Assembly (NCBI GenBank): GCA_026214975.1
Contig: CM047814.1
Span: forward strand, 18,189,541 to 18,253,540
Source of the DNA: Gentiana macrophylla
Lineage: Eukaryota; Streptophyta; Magnoliopsida; Gentianales; Gentianaceae
Length of the DNA stretch: 64,000 bases
Reading direction: 5' to 3'
Shown here: positions 1 through 10,744 of the stretch, piece by piece
How the letters are laid out: the number at the start of each line of letters is the position of its first letter
Position numbering within the stretch: the first letter of the stretch is position 1
Position numbers and translations under genes: made by a program
Notes under the pieces: generated by a model
Database searches by the model: none
What the model saw: only the letters and a program-made list of their open reading frames with translations
Told to the model about the DNA's origin: nothing

Positions 1-1197
1 TATGGGTTGATGCTACATGACCTTAAATAAACATGACAAAGTCATTATTAAGCTTCTGATGTGTTTAGTTCCGGCATTGAATGGATTCTTGTAAGGGTTA
101 AAGTTCGGGACCGTCAAAAGGGTATGAATAGCCACGTGTTCTGATGAGTTAGTATTGATCAATGTGTGTGTATGTGTTAGGACTTTGTTAGAGCCTAGAT
201 GTCTAAGATGATGGAGTAGAGCTATTAAGTGAGCATTTTCCTTGAAAACACTTGGATAGCTGGTTAATGGATAATAACATACATACTTGTGTAGATAAAG
301 GTTTAAACATCAATGTTATTATTGGTAAGGCACAAGACAATATCGCGATGTGTGGTGTGGTCAAATAAAATGGATATCTATGTTGATCCATAAGACGGTC
401 CTTAGAGTTGAGGGACTCCGCCGAATACACACACTATCATGACTAGCCCATGGCTGATAGTGTATGGATCTCTAGTAGGTTGCACCCCAGTGTTCTTAGT
501 GCATGACTAAGCGTAGTGTCCTTGAATACTTGATGTGGCAAAAATAAGCTATGCTAGAAACAAAGTAGGATTCTCACAACATGCTATGAGTATGAACTGA
601 ACCCTAGAATTTGATTCAAATACATGAAGACAACTTGTAACTAATAATGATACGCTTTCCATTCGTTATAAAACATGTATATTCAATAGCTTCTCCATCT
701 TGCTAAGTACTCAGTGTACTTACACCTTTTGCATGTTTGTATGTTTTCCCTTCCCGAGAAGATGTGCAGGATGAACATGAGTTTCACATTGAGGATGATG
801 TTTGATGATATGCTATGGTTTGCTATGAAGTTTCTATCATGCTTTTATTTCTATGTTGTACCTTGAAAGCTATGTATCTTTACTATTAAGACATGTTGTA
901 CTTTTATTTGTCCTCCCTTGAGACTTTGTGTTGTAATTTAAGTACCGTCACTTGTAAGACATTGTATGTTGTAAAATGTTTATGTTGTTGTAAGTTATCT
1001 TTCTACCTTTTAGTTAGATGACATGGAATCTCTTTAGATCCTTGTACGGTTTTACCCGAGTCATTTTATCTTTCGCGAAGCTTAATTTGATAAGATGGTG
1101 TAACGACTTACGTATAATGTTAAATGTATTTAATGTTATACATACCGAACGTTTTTTTCCAGATAAAAACTCGGTATCCAAAAAACGGAGCGTTACA
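1..1197 (+). mobile_element. Gypsy-like LTR fragment, truncated by window start
   Basis: No gene is visible here. Blocks of this stretch match the reverse complement of 6352-8023: the segment around 'ggtaaggcacaag', the 'atatcgcgatgtgtgg' segment, 'agtgccc/tccttgaat', and the last ~200 bases with an 'actcggt' and 'gcgttaca' ending. It stops at gcgttaca (1191-1197), a common end for plant Gypsy LTRs. The left end lies outside the window. No coding region or partner LTR in the same orientation is present, so it is a solo LTR or a fragment. The superfamily assignment is an inference from terminal sequence only. Confidence 0.4.
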
Positions 1198-1437
1198 TAC
1201 TTTCTCTCCTCTCAACCAAGTGGTTTCTCAACAAGAACAAAAAATTTGAAGATGTATCAAAGTAGGTAACCGAGTTAAAGATTCTTTATCTTGATTATTT
1301 ATTTATTAACTATTATTATATGAAGGAGTGAAGAAGGTGAACTAATTGTCAATTATGCAATGCAAAAATTTAAACGGGTCAATTATAATAAAAAAACAAC
1401 ACAGAATTGAGAAAATATGAATGGTCAAATAAACTTT

Positions 1438-1549
1438 TTTTTCCGCGAGCATTGGCCCAGCGGTATTAGCTGTGGTTGTTAATCCGGAGGTTCTGGATTC
1501 GAATCCCAGTGAGGATAGTGTATGTGCGTGTGTAAAATAAAAAATAAAA
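1438..1549 (+). mobile_element. short tRNA-derived SINE
   Basis: A tRNA-like head with an A-box-like stretch (tggcccagcggtatta, near 1453) and a clear B-box (ggattcgaatcc, 1495-1506) is followed by a short body and an A-rich tail (from about 1533). Short direct repeats (aaacttt at 1431-1437 and 1550-1556) flank it and look like a target-site duplication. This is the standard architecture of a plant SINE transcribed by RNA polymerase III. The family is not identified. It is too degenerate to be a functional tRNA gene: the body is SINE-like and A-tailed. Confidence 0.6.
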
Positions 1550-1653
1550 AAACTTTCTGGGGGTAAGTTAAAACAAAACTCTTTACAAGATAGGGATTGC
1601 AAGTTTTTTTTTTTTTTTTGTTTTTACGAAATGTTTAATACACACTAATTATG

Positions 1654-1830
1654 TGTAAAATCTCACATCGATAAAGTAAAATCCTACTCACCTTCATATA
1701 AGTGTGAGACATAAAGGTCTTGTCAACTCGGGTTAGCCCTTTTAGACCAAGATGATGGTGGTCTAAGCAGTTGACTGGACCATTTATGACACATTTAGCG
1801 CTACCAGGCCCGGGGTCTAGGGGCGTTACA
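1654..1830 (+). repeat. TRIM 5' LTR
   Basis: Left 177-bp LTR of the TRIM, bounded by TG...CA and by the TSD ttatg on its outer side. It differs from the right LTR (1996-2173) by scattered substitutions, roughly one in ten positions by eye, so the insertion is not recent. Confidence 0.85.
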
Positions 1831-1995
1831 GAATGGTATTCAGAGCCGACTGACATACGGAACTAAGTGCTACACCGTGAGAAACGGTGGGGGCCACCTC
1901 TAGAATCCTATGGTAGGGACGAACTGGGACAAGTCCACTGGGACAAATCTTGGCCGTCCTGGCTAGGACGCCAGTCCCTTATAAGGGGGAGAGAA

Positions 1996-2173
1996 TGTAA
2001 AATCCCACATCGATAAAGTAAAGTCCTGCTCACCCCATATAAGTGTGAGACATAAAGGTATTGTCAACTCGGGTTAGCCCTTTCAGACCAACTGAGGACG
2101 GCTGTCTAAACAGTTGACCGGACCATTTATGATTCATTTAGCGCTACCAGGCCCGGGGTCTGGGGGCGTTACA
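1996..2173 (+). repeat. TRIM 3' LTR
   Basis: Right LTR of the TRIM. It is preceded by a purine-rich tract and followed immediately by the second copy of the 5-bp TSD ttatg. Confidence 0.85.
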
Positions 2174-2454
2174 TTATGCTCCTAGCGGGCCAATGCCAAA
2201 GGTATAACCTTGCTAACCTTTAGGCCGATATGGGTTGCAAGTTCGCATACATATATACATACTAGTGAACGTGAGTCGTGCAAGGCACGGCGGACCTAAC
2301 ATAAATCGTTACCAACGATAATATCAAAGAATAAATCCCCAACATGAAATAAATCGCGTAAGTTTAAACCGTAACGAATTCAAGGCACAAGACAAAGAGA
2401 GCAACAAAATCATATCACATTCATTGCAAGAAGTAGCTATTTCTTAGAGACGTG

Positions 2455-3685
2455 AAGATTGTGAATCACTTCTCTTCCAGCCCTATTAGGAGTTTCCACC
2501 TACAAAATACACTACACAGTAGAACTTCAAATCCGTTGGTCTTTCCTTTTTTTTCCCCCTTTTCTGCACAAACGACTAACGGTGCATGTTTGATAAAAAA
2601 AAAAAAGTACACATGTTGATGTATTTTATAGCTGAACTTGGTCCATCTTCCATCGTACAATACACGGTAGAACTTCAAATCCGTCGGTCTTTCCCTTTTT
2701 TCCCCTTTTTCTGCACAAACTACTAACAGTACACGTGTGATAAAAAAAACTACAAAGGTAAAAATAAAATCTAAAAAAGTACACGTGTCAGCTAAGGAGG
2801 GTGTCATGTGGCCTCTCGAGGGCTCACCTCCTTAGCATTTAATAGATATTAAAAAAAAATAAGTGCATTTGTAGCAGAAGCTCTATACAGTGCTTTATCC
2901 CTAAAATAAATATAAAAAATGGAATTTTCCCTCAAATACCTCCACAGCAGAAGCCTCGCCTCTATCCTTATTTTAGGGTCAATGCACAATGTATCCTCAT
3001 TTGTGGAGCACTATCCCTATTTTAAAACACTATCTCTATCTTAATGATATACATGACATACAAATAGGGATAGGGATGCTGGTGTGGAGTGTTTTGATTT
3101 GAGATTTTGTAAAATAATGGTATGTATTATTTTATATTATTTTAGGGATAAAAAATAGAGCTTCTGGTACACCCTCTATCGTACACTACACAACAGAACT
3201 TCAAATCCGTCGGTATTTTTTTTCCCTTTTCTGCACAAACTTCTAACGGCACACGTTTGATTTTATAAAAAAAAAACAAACCACAAAGGTTTGATTAAAA
3301 AAAAATGCCACGTGTGGTGTTTTTTCCGGTTCTCTTACAGATAAGATGTAGAGCGTTAATTGCAATCGAACAAAAACTTCAAATCCGTCGGTCTTTCCTT
3401 TTCTTTTCTTTTTTTTTCTTTTCTGCACAAACTACTAACGGTATACGTTTGATAAAGAAAAAAAAGTACACGTGTTGATGAATTTTATAGCTAAACTTAG
3501 TACATCTTCCATCGTACACTACTCAGTAAAACTTAAAATCCGTCGGTCTTTTTTTTTCACTTTTCTGCACAAACTACTAACAGTACACGTTTGATAAAAA
3601 ATTAAAAATTAAAAAAGAAACCACAAAGGTAAAAAAATGTACACGTGGTCTCTTGGGGGCTCACCTCCTTAGCATTTAATAGATA
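2455..3685. repeat. degenerate tandem repeat, ~110-190 bp units
   Basis: The same module recurs at about 2510-2600, 2655-2760, 3176-3270, 3368-3460 and 3515-3600: 'acttcaaatccgtcggtctt', a pyrimidine run, 'tctgcacaaactactaac', 'gtacacgtttgataaaa'. A second module, 'ggctcacctccttagcattt' plus 'aatagatat', occurs at 2820-2847 and 3659-3685. Units are imperfect and interrupted by AT-rich spacers. No credible gene is present; apparent open frames only translate the repeat. The second module provides a natural pre-insertion site for the Helitron that follows. Confidence 0.7.
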
Positions 3686-4595
3686 TCTTCCTATCTAACT
3701 AAGAAAGGAAAGTTTGGGGAGGGAGTGACACGTGTATTTTTTTGATTGGTTCCTCCGTTTTTACAGTTCATCGGTCCAGAAGCCCACCTTTTTTTTATAC
3801 TGTTCATCAGCCCAGCTCCCCATTTTACTGTTCATCGACCATGCATTTTACTGTTCATCGGTTTTTTTTTTCCAGTTTTTTTTTTAAATCTGCATATTAG
3901 CCTTAATTTAATCTTATTATATGTGTTGTGCTTAAAATGTATCCGATTCCAATTTAATTACATATTATTTTGCTTTGTGTCTGAACCACACAACCCTCTC
4001 AAGATAGACACCAAAATCATTTACGAGAAGAAAAACGTCGGAAACAATCTCACGCACCCCTTCTTTTTATTTGTTTTATTTTATATATTTGGCTATACTT
4101 CTCGACGAAGGAAACAGACATAACATTAATATTTTATTACTCTATTCATTCCTATATATATGTCGTAGTTGTCAAAATCAATTTTTTTTAATATGTCGTA
4201 GTTACATTTTCTGTACATATTTTAATACTATTTCCGCTTTAAATATTATTTTTCAACTTCGTAGGCTCATTCAACCAATTAATTTTTCATATTCAATACA
4301 CCACTACACTTTTCAAGTTTTTTTTTTGAACTTTATAATGAAAGTCAACACAATAAATCATTTTTTTAATCTATGTATTTTTCTCAAACGCGAGTAGAAT
4401 AGAAAAATAGTGTGTGAATATGCCACATCCCAGTAAATGTGCAATCATATTAGAAAAGGATTGTGTAACATCATACAATTTGACTACACATAATATAGTA
4501 AATAGTATTTAACTTCATAATTCATGTACACTTAATAGGTTAAATCATATAGCAGTGGCCGTACCGTGCTGGGCACGGTGCCTGATTTTTACTAG
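3686..4595 (+). mobile_element. candidate non-autonomous Helitron
   Basis: The element starts TCTTCCTATC after a flanking A and ends CTAG before a flanking T, as expected for Helitrons, which insert between A and T. Twelve bases before the final CTAG is a GC hairpin (accgtgc-tgg-gcacggt, 4563-4579), the usual 3' terminator structure. The related repeat module at ~2838-2848 shows the same left flank (aatagata) continuing directly into ttaaaa, consistent with an empty A/T site. The interior is AT-rich with short repeats of 'ctgttcatcg' and has no Rep/helicase coding, so it would be non-autonomous. Boundaries are inferred from sequence alone. Confidence 0.5.
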
Positions 4596-4871
4596 TAATA
4601 AGATAAGATAAGATAATATAAGAAGAGAAGATACACATATCCAAGTATATATATGTATGTTTTTATTTTATTTCAAAATATATTGACTAATCACTCGTAA
4701 GCTAATCAAAATATTTACTACTCCATACCTATTTAAAAAATAACTAATACAAAAGTCACTTTCGGTATAGGTCTTTTTTTGCATATCCTTTTGGAATTGG
4801 AAAATGATAAACACGCCGATAAAACTCACAACTCATCCCTAATAAGTTGTTTTGCAAACTGATCATCTACT

Positions 4872-5012
4872 TTGAGAATCCCACTTTTCCCCTGCTTTGG
4901 CGACTTGGCCGGACCGCGACCACCCAAAAATTGTATGTTTTCTTTCTCCGACTGGAATGAGCGGCCGTGATCCGGTCACGTCCCCAAAGCCGGGGAAAGC
5001 CGGGATTCTCAA
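4872..5012. repeat. imperfect foldback (inverted repeat)
   Basis: A left arm of ~33 bp (4872-4904, beginning ttgagaatccc) pairs with a right arm (4980-5012, ending gggattctcaa), with a few mismatches and ~75 bp between. The GC-rich arms stand out from AT-rich surroundings. It could be a small foldback/MITE remnant. From here to about 5780 I see no gene, only AT-rich intergenic sequence and a 12-bp perfect inverted repeat (gtgcctaaatca, 5202-5213 with 5238-5249). Confidence 0.5.
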
Positions 5013-5857
5013 AGCCGAGAATCCGGATTGGTTGTTTTGTGGTTCAGATTTTTCAAATTCTCTTAGCATGAAAGTGTGGCCTCAAATAATTCAGTGGATA
5101 TTTTTTGTGTGCAATATGCCGTGCCTAAATCATGACCCTTTAGAATTTCTCATAGGTGATTTCGGTGCCGAAATCATGATCCTTTAGAATTCTCATATGC
5201 CGTGCCTAAATCAAGGATCATTTTCCTTTCTGAATGGTGATTTAGGCACCGAAAGATTTCACAAAAATTGTGCACAGAACCATTTAGAGCCATATACTTG
5301 GAAAAACAAAAAATCAAAACAAAAGGAAGGAAAAAGGTGGACCTTACAAATCACATTCGGAGGATGAGTGGTGTCATTCTCCCGGTGCAAGAATCATTTT
5401 CCTTTATCATATGATGTGTATCTTGGTCCTTTAAACAATGATGATGTTAAATAATCATCGATACACTTAAAAATTCACTACCAAATAGAGGCCACATCCT
5501 TAAGTAATTATTTGTCTGAAATTTAAGAATTAATGACTAAAACCAAAGCTATGAAAAATGTTTGATCCAAAGAATAGATTCGAAAACCCCCGAAGAAACA
5601 GCACAGTGTGATGATTTGAATCAACATTATGAGATATTTCACGTTAATTTATCCTGAATTTGTTCGTTAGATGTTATAATACATATGAAATCATGGGTTA
5701 ATTTAGTTGAATGTATGAGGGTCACGATTTGGTTAATTTATATGGGAAATTAGGGATAAGGACACAATCTGGAATATTTTTAAGTAACGGAGACATTACA
5801 TATTTTTATTGGGAGAAGAACAACCTGCATAATTTTTATAGCGAGAAGGACAAAAGG

Positions 5858-6040
5858 TGAATCCCGAAAATCGGTGAATCTCCCCAGGTGAATCCTCGAA
5901 ATCATTGAATTTCGACGGTGAATTTTTGATGATGAATCCCGAAAATTAGTGAATTTCGACAATGAATTTTGAAAATTAGTGAATTTCGACAGTGAATTTA
6001 AACATTGAATTTCGAACACAAGTGAATTTCTACAGTGAAT
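5858..6040. repeat. minisatellite-like repeat of 'gtgaatttcgac'
   Basis: Short units of about 20-30 bp built on 'agtgaatttcgacagtgaat' and 'gtgaatcccgaaaat' repeat six or more times with variation. The apparent reverse-strand open frame here is made of this repeat (recurring SLSKFTNFQ-like residues), so I do not call a gene. The stretch 6040-6350 shows no recognisable feature. Confidence 0.6.
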
Positions 6041-6351
6041 AAATAATTTTGTCCTTTATGCAAAAGTTTCAAAAGACTGTCCTTCTACTCAATTGATGAA
6101 ATATTTTTGTCCTTCTCCCTCATTCCCCCTAATTTATATGGCTTTACACGCATTTATTTTGTTTTTATACATTATTTTGCCAAAAGCGGAATCTACTGTG
6201 TTGTTTTGTTTTATTGTGTATAAAATCTATTTAATGGAGCTGAAAAAGACCGAGTTCAAAGTGAAAAACACACAGTTTGAAGTCAAGACCAGGACATGAA
6301 AGTAGCTGGGTTGGAGTTGTAGAACGAAGTGGGCCGAACCGGAACAGTTCA

Positions 6352-8023
6352 TGTAACGCTGCATTTAAAATCATCGAAGTCTTTTTAGCTTAGTTTGCTT
6401 TAAAGTTCGTTCTGACGTAGTAGAGGCTTACATATAATATTAAATAAATTCAATATTATATGTAAGCCTCTACTACGTCGATAAATATAGCAAACTAAGT
6501 TAAAAAGACTCGGCAAAACCTCACAATTGCTACTAACAATAGAAACTCCAAACATACTAAATATAGAAAGGTAACTTACAACAACGATATCCAAATGTTA
6601 CAAAGTACGAAGTCTAAAGAAAAGTACAACACTTGTCTTACAAAAGTATGAAAATAAAAGCACAACATATCTAGTACATCTTTTGAAAGTAAAAGAAAGA
6701 GAAAGCATCACCAAGGCATCGTCGTCCTCAAACATCATCAAACTCCTAATCGAGCTTAAGATCTACCTGTTCATCTTCTCACCCCACAAAACATACAACA
6801 AAATGCAATGTAGGTAAGTACAACGTACTTAGCAAGAGTAAGAAGCTAAAGTACAATTAAGTCTTACAATGAAAGGTTCATTAGTTATTATTAAGTTGTC
6901 TTTATGAGACCACTCAACTCTAGGGTTCACTTCATGCTCATCAACATGTCGTGACTATTAGTTTCTAGCTTAGCTTATCTTTGTTACATCATCATTCAAG
7001 GGCACTATGCATGATGAATATCCACCACGAGATATCGTTTGCAACCTATCAGCGGATCACACCAATAGCCACAGGAGAAAGCCCGATAGCGTACACTTTC
7101 GGTGAAGTCCCTCCGTATGTAGGGTCTCAGACTTACGGGGTGGTGTTCCTCCGTACTTAGGGTCTCAGAGACTTACGAAGTTATCCACTTTATCTGAACG
7201 CCCACACATCGCGATATAGACTTGTGCCTTACCAAGAATGGGTACAACAAAGCAGCAGAAAAACACAGGTTTCACATACCACAACATCCAACACTTTATC
7301 TACAACTTAGAACATGATTCTAACCAAGGATTCAACACAAATACTCAACCTCATAAAACCTTAATTACACTTTAGGAAGAGCCTCTTACCTTATAAGCAA
7401 GCAAAACCAAACCGAAACCTTCAGAAATCTGCAGCACTTGAGAAGAATTCAGCTAAAATCTATTTGATCACAATTAAACTTGAATTAATTGATGATCAAA
7501 AGCTTCTAAATTACAAAACTACGAATCAAACCAACCAAACCCTTGAAGATTGATCAATCCTTGACAAATCCATAGATAGGGCTAAATTCATACATTTTCA
7601 AAGTTCCAACTTTTATGTATCAAAAGAACGCCCTCTTGCCGCTGATTCCAAATCTTCAAACGGTTTTAAAATCTGACAAACGATGATCAAGATCCTTTGA
7701 AAACTATTATGTTTGCTTTTTTTTTTTTTTTTTTTTTTTTTTTCTTTTCTGTTTTCTTTTCATTAGCTTTCAACGTGTGAAGCCAGATTGCTTGAATTCA
7801 AATAACTCCCTTCAAGTAAGGGGAAGTTTTAGTCCCGAAATAAACTTCCCAATGAGTTATTTATAATTAACCTCCCTTATTTATGATTAATTCCCATTTG
7901 ACCCCTTCTCTTTTCTTTTCCTTTTTATATAAAACATACATAAAATCCATAAAAATATAAAATATAATATTCGTTTCGTAAAAGACAAACGCCGCGCTTT
8001 TTACGAAAGGTCGAGATATTACG
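6352..8023 (-). mobile_element. Gypsy-like solo LTR, reverse orientation
   Basis: Related to the LTR at 1-1197 but inverted. Read on the minus strand it ends in gcgttaca (6352-6359 on plus), and its start is near 8023 (gtaatatctcgacc). The interior matches the other LTR in blocks, such as 'cttggtaaggcacaag' and 'atatcgcgatgtgtgg'. No gag-pol region lies on either side, so it is probably a solo LTR left after LTR-LTR recombination. I could not find a convincing 5-bp TSD. A long poly-T run lies at 7719-7743. No gene is present in this span. Confidence 0.45.
6414..6479. repeat. perfect 28-bp inverted repeat within LTR end
   Basis: The arms 6414-6441 (gacgtagtagaggctta...) and 6452-6479 are exact reverse complements around a 10-base loop. 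The pairing continues imperfectly outward, with 'gtctttttagcttagtttgc' on the left matching 'gcaaactaagttaaaaagac' on the right. The analogous zone of the other LTR (about 1100-1150) is a weaker palindrome, so a hairpin near the LTR end may be a family trait. Confidence 0.8.
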
Positions 8024-8124
8024 ATTCGAAGCGTGAAGCCTAGGGCGTCAGCGCTGCAAGCGTGTGGCTATGCAAGAGAAATTTATCCGAATCATAGTTG
8101 GTTTAGAGTTATCTTAGAGAGTCA

Positions 8125-8168
8125 AGTCCCCCCATATTTGCCGACGCGTCGGCGAATATGGGGGGACT
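8125..8168. repeat. 44-bp near-perfect palindrome
   Basis: Two 22-bp arms meet with no loop at the centre gacg|cgtc, with one mismatch. The ends are G/C homopolymer runs (agtcccccc and ggggggact). It lies just upstream of the duplicated block and is absent from the second copy because that copy starts later. The origin is unknown; a small MITE or cruciform-forming site is possible. Confidence 0.85.
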
Positions 8169-8267
8169 TTTATCTATATTGTGTTCCCGCTAATTCTTGG
8201 ATTCTATCTGAGGCCGAATTCATCATTATTAGAAGCCTATCTAAGTCGGTTCAGCGACTAGGTTGTC

Positions 8268-8283
8268 CCTGGACATGTCCAGG
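8268..8283. repeat. 16-bp perfect palindrome at duplication breakpoint
   Basis: cctggacatgtccagg is its own reverse complement. Homology with the second 9-kb copy begins inside it, at tccagg (8278; 42335 in copy 2), so the left breakpoint of the duplication falls within this palindrome. Confidence 0.85.
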
Positions 8284-8695
8284 CTTGTTCAGGACTGATT
8301 CTGGACTTGTCTGGGGCATTCTGGACTTGATTTTTGGGTTGTCCAACTGCTCAGCTTAATTCTTCTTTGGTTCGATCTCGATCTTTCTACATGTCTCGGC
8401 CCAAATCCTCTTCGGCTCGGTATATTCCACCAATTATTCCTACAAAGAACCATAAAACGTGTAGTAATATAATTCGATATAGAATTACGACATAATCACG
8501 ATAAAAGCTCATACGTTAATAACGATTGAATTAAGCACTTTTACGTACTGTTTATCGTTGTTTAATCCCGTTTTAAGTCCAATTTTGAGGGTAATTTGAT
8601 ATAGAAGATGTTATAAAGTTGATTCACATGTCCAGTGACATCCCAAAATCAAGTCCAGGATGCCCAGACAAGTCCAGGATCAGTCTTGAGCAATC
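8275..8695. mobile_element. small TIR/foldback element
   Basis: The segment 8275-8345, with repeated 'ctggacttg' words, is the imperfect reverse complement of 8630-8695 ('caagtccaggatgcccagac'). Together they frame ~280 bp of non-coding sequence. The second copy lies at about 42335-42755. MITE-like; superfamily not assigned, and no TSD could be fixed. Confidence 0.5.
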
Positions 8696-9360
8696 TGTAA
8701 GGAGCAAAGATTATGGTTCTTCAATGGCATCAATAGGGGTGCACATGAGTGTAAATGCCTAGACACCACCAGGTACACTGCTCCACCACAAAAGTACTTG
8801 TCAGGTGTATTGTCCGAAAGACAACATTTGTGATTACTTTTATTATTAATAAAATGACATATTTATTCATCATTCTATTATTTGTTTGACGTTCACAAAA
8901 TACTTATGTTGTATCATATGTAGTTATATATTCGCCAATTATTTAAAAGGGTGATTTTCAACTTATTAGGGTATTAACTCTCCAAATCTTATTTAGTTAT
9001 AAGGACATTCTAATTTTAAGAAGTAAACTTATTTAGTTATAAGGACATTCTAATTTCAAGTGGATAAAGAGGAATAATGAAAAAAAGGAAGGATGAAAAA
9101 AAAAAGAAGCGTTCAAAGTAAAAAAAAAAAAAAAAAAACTTAGTGAACGTGTGGGTGGGTTTTTTTTTGATTTATTTTTTTTTTAAAATTTTAATTCACC
9201 ATATTTCTAAAGGTCATATATTTTGATCTAAAACTCGGATCATCATAATTTTTTCACTAAAATTCATATTTTTTCATCTTCTTTATTCTAAAATCAAATT
9301 TGATATTTTTCCGAATAAATTTCATAAAATCAATTTTTTTTCTTCATAAAAATCGACGTG

Positions 9361-9490
9361 ACGTATTGATTACCGTCATGCATTGACCACCTACCTGGAT
9401 GCATTGGCCACCGGGATCCATTAACCACCCCGATGCATTGACCGCCGCGATTCATTGGCTACCATGATGTATTGACCGTCGCGATCCATT
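9361..9490. repeat. ~20-bp minisatellite (gcattgaccacc type)
   Basis: About seven units built on 'gatgcattgaccaccNNN' (cattgaccacc, cattggccacc, cattaaccacc, cattgaccgcc, cattggctacc, tattgaccgtc, cattgataacc). Present again at about 43432-43568 in copy 2. Confidence 0.8.
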
Positions 9491-9650
9491 GATAACCTTG
9501 ATCAGTGACATCTCATTGTAGCGATTTATGCAATGACGTCTCATTGTAGCGATTTATGCAGTGACTTCTTATTGTATCGAATTATGCAGTGACGTCTCAT
9601 TGTAACGATTTATGCAGTGACGTGTTATTGTAATAATTTATGCATACATT
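9490..9650. repeat. ~30-bp minisatellite (tgacgtctcattgtagcg type)
   Basis: Five units of 'gcagtgacgtctcattgta' plus 'gcgatttat', with small substitutions. The copy-2 counterpart (about 43568-43725) carries CAG changes to CGA/CGG at several unit junctions. Confidence 0.8.
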
Positions 9651-9879
9651 TGGTTGTAAAAATATGCATTTAAACCAAAAAAAACAAAAGAAATACAGTT
9701 ATTTTATAAAGTTGTAGAAAATTTAAACCAACATTAATCAAATAAACCAACATCAATCAAATATTTAAAGATAACAAAGAAATAAAGTTACTTTACAAAG
9801 TTATCAAATGTGTGTATCAAGTTGTATATGCGGTAACATCAATATCATTGCATCAGTTATCTAATTGTAAATACAGTCA

Positions 9880-10345
9880 TCAATGTCACTGCTTCAGACA
9901 TCAATGTCACTACATAATTCATCAATGTCCCTGCATCAGACATCAATGTCACTGCATAAGTCGTCAATGTCCCTGCATCAGTCGTCAATGTCCCTGCATA
10001 AAACCTAACAACCGCATCAGTCAGCTCTGCTCTTGTTTTGCATTTCTCCAAATGTGGAGCTTTTAATATGGATAGAAGTACAAGTTTGGTGAAACTACAA
10101 AGACTCTTCACTATGACTTTTGTAATGGCCACACATTGTTTGTGCCCTTCTGATAATTGGATTCATTGTGGAATCCCTCAATTCTTTAACACGATCTTGT
10201 TTAGCTTAATGTCCCTGCATCATTCATCAATGTCACTGCATCGGACATCAATGTCCCTACATCGATCATCAATGTCCTCAGATCAAACATCAATATCATC
10301 TGCATAAGTCATCAATGCCCCTCAGATCGACATCGATATCATGCA
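9880..10345. repeat. ~21-bp minisatellite (catcaatgtccctgcatcag type)
   Basis: Tandem units of 'catcaatgtccctgcatcag' in two blocks (about 9880-10010 and 10205-10345), separated by ~195 bp of unique sequence. Open frames on both strands are by-products of the repeat. The unique spacer is the only part that could derive from a captured gene. Confidence 0.75.
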
Positions 10346-10744
10346 GTCAGACATCAAACCGTATCTTTAAATTTTGACGATCCAGAGTTTTAGATCAAAA
10401 TATATAACCTTTAGAAATATGATGAATTTAAATAAATAAATAATAAAAAAAACAAACAAACATCAGCGCATTTTTTTTTCATTTTTTTCCCTCCATCCAG
10501 CGCATCCTTTTTTTTTTTTTTTTTTTTTTTTTTCTTCCTTCTTCCTTTTTTCCACTGAAATTAAAATATCCTTATAACTAAATAAGTTTTCTTTAATAAA
10601 ATTAGAATGCCCTTATAACTAAATAAGATTTCGAAGTGTCCTAAATGATCATTAATTCTCTAACGATGACCTTATAACTAATATCCACTTATATAAATTA
10701 GTGTATGTCGCGAGGATTTAGTTTTGTTGTTGTTGTTGTTGTTA

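Larger units (their letters stand above)
1654..2173 (+). mobile_element. complete TRIM (terminal-repeat retrotransposon in miniature)
   Basis: Two direct terminal repeats of about 178 bp (1654-1830 and 1996-2173) both start tgtaaaatc and end gggcgttaca. They enclose only ~165 bp. The internal part begins with a primer-binding site resembling the 3' end of initiator-Met tRNA (tggtattcagagcc from 1834; canonical TGGTATCAGAGC). It ends with a purine tract (ataagggggagaga, 1981-1994) that can serve as polypurine tract. The 5-bp target-site duplication ttatg is perfect on both sides (1649-1653 and 2174-2178). There is no coding capacity, so mobilisation must have used proteins supplied in trans. 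It lacks the 5S-rRNA-like block typical of Cassandra TRIMs, so I leave it unnamed. Confidence 0.88.
8945..10690. mobile_element. non-autonomous long-TIR element (MULE-like) filled with minisatellites
   Basis: Long terminal inverted repeats bound this region. The left segment ~8975-9250 (units of 'aaatcttatttagttataag', 'ggacattctaatttcaag', 'ggtcatatattttgatctaa') is matched in reverse complement by ~10365-10655. The TIRs are near 280 bp or more, which is unlike small MITEs and recalls Mutator-like elements. Exact ends and TSD are unclear. Inside are three minisatellites (9361-9490, 9490-9650, 9880-10345) and no transposase. Long poly-A and poly-T runs (9121-9138, 10510-10533) sit in the TIRs. 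The same element recurs at about 43000-44760 in copy 2. Confidence 0.6.

Noticed and set aside
2466..2807. 113-codon reverse-strand open frame
   Set aside because: The peptide repeats itself (VVCAEKGEK twice) because it translates the tandem repeat; no splice or domain evidence.
3746..4397. Two overlapping open frames of 125 and 108 codons
   Set aside because: Phe/Leu-rich translation of pyrimidine- and AT-rich DNA inside the candidate Helitron; no domain.
8033..8359. 108-codon plus-strand open frame
   Set aside because: It runs across a palindrome and the arm of a TIR element, has no family resemblance, and is not preserved in copy 2.
9857..10132. 91-codon reverse-strand open frame
   Set aside because: Half of it is translation of the 21-bp minisatellite; only the unique spacer part is kept as a weak captured-gene idea.
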